DNA of 64,000 nucleotides from Tritrichomonas musculus (Eukaryota > Parabasalia > Tritrichomonadida > Tritrichomonadidae), in the NCBI GenBank assembly GCA_039105265.1, contig JAPFFF010000003.1:3968001-4032000 (forward strand), given 5' to 3'. A model generated the notes under the pieces. The model did no database searches. It was not told the DNA's origin and was given only the letters and a program-made list of their open reading frames with translations. Shown one piece after another: positions 1 to 10,631 of this stretch (position 1 is the first letter of the stretch; each line of letters starts with the position of its first letter). The translations under genes were made by a program, and so were the position numbers.

Positions 1-363
1 GAAGGTCTGAAGTATTATACGTTAATTTAGTTGGTAAACTTTTTGAATAATTTTGAGAGGAATTTCATATCTCTTTATCTAGCCAGACAATTGATATTTT
101 AAGTGATGCTAATCGAAAATATAGACCATTATGAAATATATATTTTGATTTTTTATAATTCTGTAAGAGAATTTCAAAGAAATTTGAAATTTTTTTAAAT
201 TTTGCAAAGGTATGGAAACTTCTATCCACTCGACAGATCATTTTTATTTCAAAATATAATTTTTAAATGATAGTATTAATGATAAATATAATATAAAAAA
301 GGCATATTTTTAGAGAGGAATTTAAGATAAAGATAGATTATTTTTTTCCAAAAAATGATAAAT

Positions 364-414
364 CTATCGTTCCGTAAAAATAGCAACGAAAATCCTATCG
401 TTCCGTAAAAATAG
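364..414. repeat. Two direct copies of a 20-bp repeat
   Basis: The 20-bp unit ctatcgttccgtaaaaatag occurs at 364-383 and again at 395-414, a 31-bp spacing. Part of the first copy (370-390) is matched in inverted orientation at 823-843 with 20 of 21 bases. No coding potential is seen. Confidence 0.8.
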
Positions 415-843
415 AAACAGAACCAATTTTTTTTATAAAAAACAAGTTAAAAATAACAAAAATGCATAAAAACATAAAAATAAAAAGATTTAAATGGTTT
501 ATTATATGCAAATAGTAAAAATGATGGTAAAATTGTAATAGTATAAGGATAATTTTGGGTAATTTTTTTCACATATCTTCGAAGAATTTGCAAGTAAACG
601 ACGTATAATTATGATTTTGAACAGATATTTGTGGCTATTTAGGGATTACAGATGAAATAATTTCATCAACATATCAATCTAGTCTTATTGTTGCTGCTTA
701 TATTAAATACGTCCTTTTATGATGCTTATGTTTGCTTGTAAGTGGTAAGGAAAGGCCACTTTTCGATTTCTTGGATAATCCTTGCAAAGGAAAGTATGGC
801 TATTTATAAATAAACGGTCTCCTTCGTTGCGATTTTTACGGAA
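370..843. mobile_element. Possible small inverted-repeat element
   Basis: Positions 370-390 and 823-843 are inverted copies of a 21-bp sequence (20/21 match) enclosing about 430 bp without a convincing ORF. No target-site duplication could be recognised, so this may be a MITE-like element or a chance survival of two repeat copies. Confidence 0.4.
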
Positions 844-908
844 AAAGACATTTATCCAAAAAATTGAATCCAAATCTGGCTATTTTAATTCAAAAAAAAA
901 TATTATTA

Positions 909-2371
909 TAGTTGGTGGACATAATTCTGTTTTGGAGACATAATTATGTTTTCACATCATTTCTATATATTCAAATTGGACTTTTAAAAAAACAATTGTA
1001 GAACAATTAATATCATATTGGATACATTTTATTCCCCTATTTTCATTCACTTTTATCAAACTAAATTGGATCATAAATATGATATCGAATTTTTAATTTC
1101 TGGATATTTTTTTATTATTTGAAAAAAATTATAATTTACTTTTCATCTATAATTAAAATGTATCATTATTATTTATTGAAATAAAATAGATAATTAGAAA
1201 AAATGGTTTCATTTTCATTTCACTACTCAAAAAACTCATTTCATATCACATTTCATACTTTTACCATAAAAAAAAGTTTGTTTTAATTTGCTCTAACATA
1301 GTTATTATTTTAGAATATAATGTATATATTATATTTTAGAAAAAAATTTATTGAAATAATAATTATATAAAAAGAAAAAGTGTTTTCAAAATATGACAAA
1401 AATCATTCATACAAAATTACTAATTTTGAAAAATGAGTTTATTTTATTTCAAATTAGATGCAGTATTAATCATCTATATGATGCATATAATATATTAAAT
1501 ATAATAATATGGTTGAAAAAGAATCAATCTTGGAAAAATTTCATTTTTCTTTTTTTCATTCAAAATCATTCATAAATCACTCATGCATAATTGATATGAT
1601 TTCAGAATTACATTATTTGATAACACATACAATGAAATATATTATTAATCCTCTAAAAATCATTGTTGTCCATCAAGATTTCAGGTTTTTCTAAGAAATA
1701 TACAAATTTCACTTTTTTATTTTTTCTATTATAATAGCATTAAAAATAGCAATTAATCAAAAAATATTAGGTAAGTATAGAAGAACTATTAAAATAATGA
1801 AAATAATTTCTCAATGTCTAAAATTGAAAGTCTTTTTAAGTTATTTCAGAAGTTACTTTTTTTCATTAAGGTCATAGATCTTGAGTAGAACAGCCAATTT
1901 TATTCTTTCAATATCATTATACTATATGCATTATATCAAATATTTAAATAAAAATTTAAAAGTTTTTATTTTTTATTGGAAAAAAACAAAAAAGTGATAT
2001 GATTTTTAACTTTATTTTGTGCATCAAAATTTTCTTATATGAAAGTTTTTAGATATCAATTATCTGACAAAATTATATCATTACTGATTATGAATTAATG
2101 ATATTATTATTAAATCCCAAGTTTCAATTATTGAGAATAAAATAAGCATTTTGACTTTTTTTTACATTAATGGCAAAATTTCATATAAATCACAAATATA
2201 ATAGCTCATTTAATTAAATAATGATATACATAAAATACATTAATAAAGTATATAATATTATCAAATTATCTTTAAAAAGTATTGAGAAAAATGTGTTTTA
2301 TTTTTGTGTACCATTCAAAAAGTTGAGCAAACATGATTATGTCCCAAAAACATAATTATGTCCACCAACTA
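909..2371. mobile_element. Non-autonomous inverted-repeat element, 1.46 kb
   Basis: The ends 909-950 and 2330-2371 are inverted copies of 42 bp with about 38 matches, starting tagttggtggacataatt. A TA dinucleotide abuts both ends (907-908 and 2372-2373), as expected for Tc1/mariner-type insertion. The interior is extremely AT-rich; its only ORFs are about 60 codons, low-complexity and not transposase-like. It is therefore read as a non-autonomous or fully decayed copy. A TA flank is weak evidence in DNA this AT-rich. Confidence 0.65.
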
Positions 2372-2550
2372 TATTTTTATTTTATTATTACTTTTTCAAA
2401 TATAATTATATAAATATATTATATTTTGTACCGAAATTACGCGTAATTCGTTGGATTGATATTTCATATCACAAGTGATATGAACCAATTTGACCTAACA
2501 GGTAAATTTTTTTTGACATAAAAGGTGAATTTATTTTTTCCAAAAGTTAT

Positions 2551-2940
2551 ATGAGTTTCTTTGAGAAATTGTTTCATATTTTTCCTCACATTGATATTTC
2601 AAATTCAATTCCCGGTTCTTTTCAACCACCTTTTCCATTCAAAAATGATGAACAAAAGAGAGTCATTAAGAAATTAAAAAATCATTTAGTTTTGTTAGAA
2701 AAATATTTGCTGGACAACACACAACAAAGTTCCCCAATTTTACCAAATAAAAGCGATTCGCAAAGCAAATCTCCAGAAGATTTTAACAAATCATGGATAA
2801 CTAAACCAAATATTGATAATTGTTTCATAATATCTTTCCCTAAATCTCAAACAAGCTCTCCAATTATACAAACTAACAGTGATTTACATAACAATTCTCT
2901 TTTAAATTCGAACGGAGATATTGTGAAAGAATTATCTTGA
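2551..2940 (+). CDS. Hypothetical protein, 129 aa
   Basis: An ATG-started ORF of 129 codons whose base composition is clearly richer in GC than its surroundings, which supports real coding. The N-terminus (MSFFEKLFHIFPHIDIS) is hydrophobic but too short for a clear membrane segment. Residues 35-55 form a basic, Leu-rich helix, and the rest is Ser/Asn/Gln/Pro-rich and probably disordered. No family is recognised. It stands alone between an inverted-repeat element and the end of a second repeat that starts 30 bp after the stop codon. It could be a small lineage-specific gene or a remnant of a mobile element. Confidence 0.4.
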   Translation: MSFFEKLFHIFPHIDISNSIPGSFQPPFPFKNDEQKRVIKKLKNHLVLLEKYLLDNTQQSSPILPNKSDSQSKSPEDFNKSWITKPNIDNCFIISFPKSQTSSPIIQTNSDLHNNSLLNSNGDIVKELS

Positions 2941-2969
2941 GTTTGTTTGTTTGATAACGAAGCGTTCAA

Positions 2970-3073
2970 ATAAGAAATAACTTTTTAAAAGATTTATTAA
3001 AATCGCCAAAAGACCAGAAAGAATCACCAAGACCAGGTCTTTTTTTTACATTTGGGTATATTTTACAAGCTTA
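2970..3073 (-). repeat. Truncated end of an 842-bp MITE family
   Basis: These 104 bp are, base for base, the reverse complement of 47050-47153, the left end of the element at 47050-47891. They include the terminal sequence TAAGCTTGTAAA and a subterminal inverted motif around agacc/ggtct. Homology stops abruptly at 2970, so this is a solo or truncated end. Confidence 0.85.
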
Positions 3074-3507
3074 ATTTAATAATATAAATATGAATTGAAA
3101 TTGATATATATTGGTTTATTTATTAAAAAAAATATATTTCATAACCTCAAAATTTTCCTTTGAATTTTTCAATGCAATGAGTAAAAATTGAAAAGATTAT
3201 TTATGACCTAAATTTACAATTATTTTATTATTTGTAAAATATATTACATTATCTCTTATTTATTTATGTATAATATTTTTATATTTTTATAATTATTATA
3301 TATGTAGAAAAATTTTCTATATTTTATAAAAAAAAAAAAAAAAATTCGGATTTAAAAAAAACGTTTTTTTGGGTAACTTTTTTCTGGACAATCAGTAATA
3401 GATTAAAAATAAAAATATTGGAATCATTAATATTTTACTAAAATTGTGAGAGCTTTAACAAATTTTGAATATATTAAGAAAAAATTCAAAAATTTAAATA
3501 TTGTAGG

Positions 3508-3531
3508 ATATCTTACAATATTGTAAGATAT
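3508..3531. repeat. 24-bp perfect palindrome
   Basis: Positions 3508-3531 read the same on both strands, centred on caatattg. It could form a hairpin or a dimeric binding site. No gene is adjacent. Confidence 0.6.
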
Positions 3532-3552
3532 TAAAAAAAATGCTAGTAAAAT

Positions 3553-3700
3553 CCTAAACTTTTTTCCGAAAGAGCAACCATTGAATTTATTTTCTACAAT
3601 AACGTATTAAATTGGATATTCGTCTTGATCGTTTAGGAGAAAAAATGTGCAAATTGACCTAAACTTTTTCCGAAAAAGCCACCATTGAATTTATTTTCTA
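3553..3700. repeat. Direct repeat pair, 43-44 bp
   Basis: Copies at 3553-3596 and 3658-3700 share cctaaactttttt, a ccgaaa(g/a)agc core and ccattgaatttattttcta. Period is 105 bp. The stretch 3074-3790 holds this pair, the palindrome at 3508 and AT-rich DNA, with no coding signal. Confidence 0.75.
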
Positions 3701-3790
3701 TAAGATTTTTGTATTTTGAAAGGTTTATATATTTTACAGCAGTACACCCTTAAATAATAATAATTATTTTATCAAATGAACATTTTATCT

Positions 3791-6116
3791 ATATGTATAT
3801 AGGTAAATATTTTTTTTTGAACTTTTTAGATTTTTTCCCCTCAATTTTTTTCTTTGTATATTTGTTCACAAATAGTTGAACTTTTTAGATTTTTTGCTCT
3901 CAATTTTTTTTTTTTATCCAACAATAAATTTTAATATTTTTTAATTATAAAATATAAAAGAAATAAAAGAAAATATTATGAAATAATTAGTTTATTCATG
4001 ATTTGTTGTTTTAAGTCTTGAAATGATATATTCCGTCTTCTATTAATTGAATTAAATCAACTGGTTGATTTTGAATGAAAAAAATGTCTTTTTCGCTTTT
4101 TGTATGTTTTTTAACAAAATCTTCAATTCCTGCTTCATCTTTGCTATTAGTAAAATATTTTATTGTTCGGACAGCATAATTAAAATCATCTTTAATTTTG
4201 TTTTTAGGTAATAAATCTGAATTGCATTTTTCGGGCTGAATAGTTAAACAATTATTACATATATGCTCAAAATTGAACTCAATTTGTGGAACTGGTGGAA
4301 ATTCAGCACCTTTATGGAGACGGTGAATACAAGGAATGTCAATTTGGTAATTTGAACTTTCCAATTTATTTTCACCACATAAACATTTGCTTTCATCGGT
4401 TTCATAAAAGAGGCACATTGAATCTATTTTGTTCATGTCGATTTTTTGTTTTAAATTGCTATTAGTTTTTCTCTTAATATAATTATAATTATTAATAATT
4501 GATTTATTAATATTTTGATATTTGAAATTTAATTCTGTAAAAATTCTGAACAGAGCTGAATAAAATGAATTTCGTCTTGGCATTTTATGGTTTATATGTC
4601 CATGAACGGACTCCAAAGTATTCGTTGTCGAAGGCATTCCCATGCCAACTCGTCTTAAAAGGGAATATTTCCCCCATTTTTCTTCATCATTTATGAAAAT
4701 AAATGATTTTGTCACTTTTGTTTCATCATAGAAAAAGTTCATGCCAATTTTATCAAGAGAAGCATTTATTTTTATTAATTCTTTTTTATTATTATTTATT
4801 ACATTTGTAAAATGCTCTGAAATTAATCGTAAAAGATTATCGAAATCAAATTGGCTTGTGCAACTAGTTAATTTTATAATTTCATAAGAGTAGTCACTTT
4901 TTTTGAGATTTGAGAGAAAATGTTTATAACAAAAAATTTGTTTAATTTGAAAATTATTACAGAGAGAGCGAAGTGATGAGTGCTGATCGGTTTCGAAAAT
5001 TTTCCCTTCAAAATTATAACCAATTTCTTTTTGAATTGTTGTGAGTAAATATGTATACAAGGCTTTGGTTTCACCATGACCAAAAGCGAAACCTATAGGA
5101 ACGCTAGTATTATAAAATGAAGCTGTAATGATTGATGTTACATATAAAGGGAGAATCCTCCATGTGGTGTCAAGTATAAAACCTCTGATTAAACTATCAA
5201 AATTACTTAAAAATTCAAAAGCTTGAGGCATGATAAATACACCTGCAATAATATTATATATTTTATCCTCGTTTGAAAAAGTTTGAAGCTTACTTTCATT
5301 TGTTTTCTCCTCTAAGGCTAATTTAATTATTCCACTCATTCCTAATTTTTTCAAATCTGAAAAAGAATTAATTTTGGTTTTTTTATTTGATATAAACAAA
5401 TTAATGAAATTATTCAACATCTCAGTGTCTTCATTTAACGGATAGCCAAAAATTTGGATTTTTTTACAAAAATATTTAAATATTTTGGAAAAATCATTTT
5501 TTGTAAAAAGTAAAAGAGATTTTTGTTCTAAAATAGCTATTGAACTCGGTATTAAATTAAAATGTCTGTGAAAGCGTAAATGCGTTTGTAAAACATAATT
5601 TGTTAAAGGTTTTTTGCCAACTCCAATTTTTGATGCGAAAATTGAAGTTTCACAATCAAACTGATCCTTTAAAAATTTAATAGAAACTTTTACAGAAATT
5701 GTATTAGATATACTTATGTAAATATGCCAATTTTTTTTAAATTTAAATGTCGAAAATGAAAATTTGCTTTTCTTCCTTTTGTGCTACTAACAGTAGTGTA
5801 TGAATGATCTACGATAGTAAAATCTTGTAATTGATTTAATAAAATTATTAAATTTGTGTAATTCCACTCATCATTATCTGAAATCAAAATTGGTATTTTG
5901 ATTGGAGCCCATGAGTTATGTTTTTTGGTCCTAAATGAGCGGTTGAAGTTTTTTTCTGTGTTAAATAATGTTGTAACTTCGAAAGCTTCGAAATTTTGGT
6001 TGTTTTCGTCCATATCGTGAAAAGGAAAATGTGGATAATTGTGACAAATATGAATTCAAAAAATTGAGGGGAAAAAATCTAAAAAGTTCAAAAATAAAGA
6101 TTTACCTGTATATATG
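3791..6116 (-). mobile_element. Mutator-like (MULE) DNA transposon with inverted ends
   Basis: Inverted ends of about 55 bp lie at 3791-3850 and 6058-6116. They share a gaactttttagattttttcc core followed by cctcaattttt, with an outer aggtaaat motif. Part of the left end is repeated once more inside (3876-3912). Between them lies a transposase gene on the minus strand, broken by one frameshift. I could not fix the outermost base or a 9-11 bp target duplication with confidence. The conserved ends around a nearly full-length transposase suggest fairly recent insertion. Confidence 0.75.
4011..6013 (-). pseudogene. MULE transposase, one frameshift
   Basis: Two reading frames together make one MULE transposase of about 668 codons. 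The N-terminal part (6013-5714) runs off frame in an eight-base homopolymer at 5731-5738; the coding sense continues without a break in the next frame down to 4011. That second frame is open upstream of its first ATG (5420), which is therefore internal. Numbered from that ATG, the DDE triad is D84 (LDTTW), D145 (ETDQH) and E270 (TNTLES). A SWIM-type zinc motif CxC...CxH follows at C346, C348, C364 and H366, as in other MULEs. One missing A in the run explains the break. All catalytic residues are present, so it is a recently inactivated copy, or a sequencing error. Confidence 0.8.
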
Positions 6117-6200
6117 ATATTATGATTCTAACTCTTTTATATAGAGATTTGGTAGGGGGGTTTTACTCTAGACTATATATTTTTTTCTTTAAGAAGCAGC

Positions 6201-6280
6201 TTTATCAAAAAGATTTTTTATCAAAAAGTGCCTTTATCAAAAAGTGTTTTTATTAAAAAGTTGTTTTATCAAAAAGCCAT
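6201..6280. repeat. Five-copy 16-bp tandem repeat
   Basis: The core tttatcaaaaag starts at 6201, 6217, 6233, 6249 and 6265, exactly 16 bp apart, with one base changed in copy four (attaaaaag). Spacer bases vary. It lies just outside the MULE in non-coding DNA. Confidence 0.85.
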
Positions 6281-6463
6281 TTATTCAATTTTTTTCCTTT
6301 CAAAATTTGAATATAGTTTGTTGGTCACTTCACCTCCAAACTTTGCTGTTTTTATCATCCCTTTTATTTTCTAATAAATAAAAAAATGAAGAAAATATAA
6401 AAAAACTAAAAACTTTTGTCGACTTGTTCTTTTTCAAATTGATTTTTTCTAAAAAAAACATTT

Positions 6464-7650
6464 AGAGGTATTCATAAAGAGATCTAGCCTAGAAATTAGA
6501 TAGATAATAAAATATTATTTTAAATATTTTATATTTATGCTATAATAGAAAGTATATAATGTTTTATACGTTTGATTTCGAGATATTAATATAAATAATA
6601 TTTCTATGACTAAATGGCTATGGAGAACTTTTGTTAGAGAAATTAAATTCTCAATTTTGAATATCATTAACAAAAGTTGTTTCTTTTGAAAGAAAATATT
6701 TCAATGAAAATGGAGTAATATTTCAAAGGATTATTTTAAAATTGAAATAATTTAATTTTTTGTTGCTGCTGATTTATTAATATAACATTTTAATATATTT
6801 TATTTATATTATCTTATTTATTTTTTATGTAATGTTTTATATTAGATTTATATATATATAATATGGATTATTTTATTGAATATTAAGATAAATTCATAAT
6901 TATAATTTGAATAAAGATTTATTATTGAAATGACGATCATTTTTTTGAATACATGATTAGTTTATATATTGAATGAAATAAAATAAATTTTGAATTAATA
7001 TATTTTAAATTAATCAATTAAAATATCTTGATTAATCATTTTATTTTTACAATAAAAAATAAAATACAATAATATTCAAAATACATTAAATATGTTTAGT
7101 GATATATATACTTGAATACTTTTTTATTTCTTGAAATACATATTTTTAAACTCTTTATATGACATTTTACACCATTAAAATAAGCCATTAAAATAAAAAC
7201 CATTTTTTCTCAAAATTAAGCGTATAAATATCTTAAGCACCAACATATACATTAATACATATAATAAAATATCATATGGAAAAGTATTATATAAAATTCT
7301 AGGCTGAAAAAAAAGATATGATAAGTTTATATATGAAAAAAATTTTAATTTCTTTTTATTTCTGTTTATAAATCTAATTTAATTTGAAAAATCTAATAAT
7401 TTAATTAATCTTATGTGTATTAATGTAAATATATTTGGGATTTTCAAAAATCATAAAGATTGAATGAAATATTAAAGATATATCAGATTATAATTTTTAT
7501 AAAATAAACAGTGTAAGACATTCTTAAAATGATTATATCGAGCAGCCAATTAAAAATTATTGATTTGAATGCATATAACTTAATATTGATGGAAATAATG
7601 AGATTAGAAAAATTCGAAAAGACGTTAAGTCACTTAACATGAATACCTCT
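6464..7650. mobile_element. Non-autonomous MITE, family A/B, copy A (1.19 kb)
   Basis: The ends read AGAGGTATTCAT and ATGAATACCTCT. The 7-bp sequence AACATTT directly abuts both sides (6457-6463 and 7651-7657) and looks like a target-site duplication. Just inside the right end is the odd-length palindrome gttaagtcacttaac. The interior is AT-rich and holds no credible ORF. The same ends and palindrome recur at 16892-17674. Confidence 0.75.
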
Positions 7651-8277
7651 AACATTTTTTTCTTATTACACAATTTATATGATTTGAATTCAGCACTTTC
7701 ATGCTATTATTAATTATGTTAAGAATCAGTAGGATCAATATTATACATGTGTTAAACTTTGATGAGGATTTTTTGTTGATCAAAAATTTCAACTTTTTAC
7801 TTTATTTTTTTTGTTGTTGTTTTTCAGTAATAAAATTAAAATTATATTTTTTTGATTATATATTTGTGTTGCAAATATTATATACATGAAGATGGATCAA
7901 TTTATAATTAAAAATGATTAATATTCAAGCTTTTTTTGCCTAAAATAAAATTGAATTGAAAAAGAGTTTCCATACCTTTAATTTTGCTCATATTTTTTTA
8001 TTATCTAACTTTATAGCTGTCCATTCTTTGTAATTTTAACTTAAAATATAGGACAATACATTTCATACCTTTTGAGCTTATAGTGTCCCGTAAATATTAC
8101 TGCATATTTTGATAATTAGTAATTTTGATCATTTTTGATATCTCCATACCAGTAAATTTAATCTGGCCCAAATCATGTCTACCATAATTAATTCATATGC
8201 CAATCATGTTAGAATGAATTTTATCCGAATATATGAAATATTCACGATTTTTTCTCTCAAAAAAAATTCAATACTTC
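7651..8277. other. AT-rich intergenic DNA, no gene
   Basis: No coding signal is seen; the 62-codon ORF at 7701-7889 is low-complexity Ile/Leu/Phe and judged random. A gtttccatacctt motif at about 7967 recurs near 8956 and, inverted, near 207, marking fragments of another dispersed repeat. Confidence 0.5.
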
Positions 8278-8948
8278 GGTAGACTTTTTTTTGGACAAAA
8301 TCGGCACCTTTTACATCAAATAAACATTCAAAATCAATTTTTTACAAAAATGAAAATAAAAAAAATAAAATAATTATATATAAATGTTTATTAAAATAGA
8401 ATTATGATAATATTTGGATTAGTTTTAATCTATTTTTTATATAATTATGAATAATAAATGAAAAAAAGAAAACTATCCAAAAGTATTCCTATAGAGTTAA
8501 ATTGAACAATTCATATGAAAATAATTCATTTGATTACTGCGAGCAAGGTCATACATGTGTGTATTAGTATTTCATTTCAATTTGATATCTGCCAGAAACA
8601 AAGGCAAATAAAAATAATAGCTACATGACTATTTTCTGGGCTTAATAGACATACTTTTGGCTACAAATCACTAAAAATGAAAAAAAATTCTGATATAAAA
8701 AATAAGTTTTCTTGCTAATATGATATTCTAATTAATGTACAGTGAATTGAGATTATGATCATGTAGAACACATCATCGATAAAAGTCTGTATTACCTCGA
8801 GCTTGCTGTATATATGAATGCTTTAATATAAAAAAAAATGATTTTCAATAAATAAATGGTCATACGTTTATTGTTTTTTTAACAAATTCTATTGATATAT
8901 TTTGAATAGATAAATGGCCTGCTGATTTTGTCCTTTTTGGAGTCTACC
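8278..8948. mobile_element. MITE with 8-bp target duplication (671 bp)
   Basis: Inverted ends of 28 bp begin GGTAGACT and contain GGACAAAATC; they lie at 8278-8305 and 8921-8948. The 8-bp sequence AATACTTC flanks both sides exactly (8270-8277 and 8949-8956). An 8-bp duplication is typical of hAT-type elements, though the terminal bases do not settle the family. No ORF is present. It inserted into an older repeat that carries the gtttccacacc motif. Confidence 0.85.
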
Positions 8949-9176
8949 AATACTTCAGAGTTTCCACACCTTTTTGGAAAGTATATTTTGGGGAGTGCAT
9001 TTAAAAAAGTACAGAGTTCACAATCCCTAATTTTGGAAAAAAAAAAAAAGCAATAACTGATGATATTTAATTTTAATATTTTAAAATATACATTGCATAA
9101 TTACTATTTTTCTTTTTATTTTTATCACAATACATAACAATGTGACCTTCTTACAATTGTGTGAATTGTATCAGCA

Positions 9177-9287
9177 TTACTTCTGGTTTGAATTATCAAT
9201 TTCATCAATTCTTGATTGCAATTTCTGTAAAAGTATTATCATTGCTTTCATTTTTCCTTGCAAATCATTATCTCCATTATCACTCAT
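9177..9287 (-). CDS. Short coiled-coil ORF, 36 aa, perhaps a gene fragment
   Basis: The minus-strand ORF starts MSDNGDNDLQGKMKAM and ends IDEIDNSNQK. The same frame stays open upstream to about 9349 without an ATG, and the whole stretch is clearly GC-richer than its flanks. The sequence is a charged amphipathic helix. It may be the last exon or 3' remnant of a small coiled-coil gene whose 5' part is not recognisable. Function unknown. Confidence 0.35.
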   Translation of the reverse strand: MSDNGDNDLQGKMKAMIILLQKLQSRIDEIDNSNQK

Positions 9288-9615
9288 AGCTGAACCATTT
9301 GCCAACTGATTGGCTTTTTCATCACTTTGTTTCACTCCTGATGTAATTTAATTTTTATTGTTATAATGCTTTTGAGCCTTTAAACTGTTACGACTGACTT
9401 CAAATTGCCTGATGCTAATTCAAAGAGTTATGAAGGAAAAAGAGATCCTTTAACTGAACACATTGAATATGAAATCAGTTAAATTTTTCACTCTTTGTAT
9501 TTTTTGTTTTGTTGTATATTTTATTTTTGGGTGTTTAACTAGCTTTTAATTAAAATTATCATTTATTATTTATTTACATCAACAATCTTTGAATAATCAA
9601 AAGATACGAATATAC

Positions 9616-9624
9616 AAAAAAAAA
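9616..9624 (-). terminator. Pol III oligo-T terminator of tRNA-Arg
   Basis: Nine consecutive A on the plus strand give T9 on the transcribed side, one base after the tRNA 3' end. Confidence 0.8.
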
Positions 9625-9625
9625 C

Positions 9626-9697
9626 GTGCCACCCAGGACTCGAACCTAGAATCTCATGCTCCGTAGGCACACGCCTTATCCATTGGGCCAGTGGCAC
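9626..9697 (-). tRNA. tRNA-Arg (anticodon ACG)
   Basis: The 72-nt minus-strand sequence folds into a full cloverleaf. The acceptor stem is GTGCCAC with GTGGCAC, the D-arm has the GGCCCAATGG A-box, the anticodon loop is CTACGGA, and the T-arm is CTAGG-TTCGAGT-CCTGG. ACG would be read as ICG and decode CGN arginine codons. There is no intron and no encoded CCA. A run of nine T on the minus strand (9616-9624) follows directly and is the RNA polymerase III terminator. Box A and box B are internal. Confidence 0.95.
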
Positions 9698-10055
9698 TGA
9701 CAACAACTTAAAATTGGTGTTAATAAATCAATGCGTTTTTGCTTTTAAAAGAAAAAGGTTTTTCATTTGATGAAAAAAGCATGAAATAACTTATATTCTT
9801 TAAAATGATTATTAAAAATCACAAATATTTAAAAATTCTAAATATAAATTAAAAAGAAGAAAGTTGATAATATTAATATTTAATTAACAAATAATATATT
9901 AATGAAAATAATAATTATAAGCGAAGCGAATATCAACCGAATATTACAAATATGTAATTGATATTTGTATCTTAATATGGAATAAAATAATCACCATAAA
10001 TATTCATAATATTATGAATATATAAAAACAGTAAATAAATTTAATGGTATTCATT

Positions 10056-10583
10056 CTAACAAAATATTTTTGTTATGTCAAGATTGCCTTTTTTATCTTT
10101 TTCAAGAAGCATTTGTTGAAACATAAATGGACTTGATTGAAAAAGTTGATTAAGTACTTGGAATGAGTCTTTTCTGTTAATAAAAACAGTCGTTTTTTTA
10201 GGTGATTTACTATTTTTATAATGGTAATCTGGATTTTCTTGCTTAAAATTATTATAAAGCTCGTTTGCTCTATCTTTATATTTTTTTGCTTGCAATGGAT
10301 CCAGTTCTTTCCACATTTTGGAAAGTGTTTGACTTACTTGAATTGTAGAAAAAGAAGGGTTTTTACTTTGCACCTCATCCCTATGATCTGAACAAAATAA
10401 AACATAGGAATTTGGTGGCCTTTTTAATTGAACGCTTTTAGATTTTGGCTTTGAAACAGAGTTGACAGAAATTTCATTTTCTTTTTGATTTATATTTTCG
10501 ATCTGTTCCTCCTGCTTTGGCTGTTCTTTAATAGAAAGTTGAATTGAGGGTTCTTGAGCTGGAATTTCATTCGAGCTAGACAT
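10056..10583 (-). CDS. HMG-box DNA-binding protein, 175 aa
   Basis: The protein has one HMG box at residues 52-122: KRPPNSYVLF, then QVSQTLSKMWKEL, then KKYKDRANELY. This matches the MATA/SOX-like HMG fold with its minor-groove wedge. The first 50 residues are Gln/Glu/Ser-rich and disordered. The tail after 130 is basic and then hydrophobic (FQQMLL), possibly a protein contact site. It probably acts in the nucleus as a chromatin or transcription protein. It starts 48 bp from, and divergent to, the ankyrin gene on the other strand, so the two may share a promoter. Confidence 0.85.
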   Translation of the reverse strand: MSSSNEIPAQEPSIQLSIKEQPKQEEQIENINQKENEISVNSVSKPKSKSVQLKRPPNSYVLFCSDHRDEVQSKNPSFSTIQVSQTLSKMWKELDPLQAKKYKDRANELYNNFKQENPDYHYKNSKSPKKTTVFINRKDSFQVLNQLFQSSPFMFQQMLLEKDKKGNLDITKIFC

Positions 10584-10631
10584 TTATGTCTTTGCTATAA
10601 AAATTTTTTAACGTCTTTTATAATTCTATCT
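10584..10631. promoter_or_regulatory. 48-bp divergent promoter region
   Basis: The HMG-box gene reads left from 10583 and the ankyrin gene reads right from 10632, so both promoters and 5' leaders must fit in 48 bp or overlap the neighbouring coding sequence. Trichomonad genes use very short leaders and an Inr near the ATG, which makes this compactness plausible. Confidence 0.5.

Noticed and set aside
6201..6280. CRISPR array
   Set aside because: The units are 16 bp with almost no spacer and the host is a eukaryote.
6463..7651. TA target duplication for MITE copy A
   Set aside because: A TA flank can be read there, but copy B lacks it, whereas 7-8 bp direct flanks fit both copies.
7701..7889. 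Small membrane-protein ORF
   Set aside because: Ile/Leu/Phe-rich translation is what random AT-rich DNA gives; no GC rise or start context.
10554..10631. 26-codon N-terminal extension of the ankyrin ORF
   Set aside because: It begins with TTG and overlaps the first codons of the HMG-box gene on the other strand. The ATG at 10632 is a better start.
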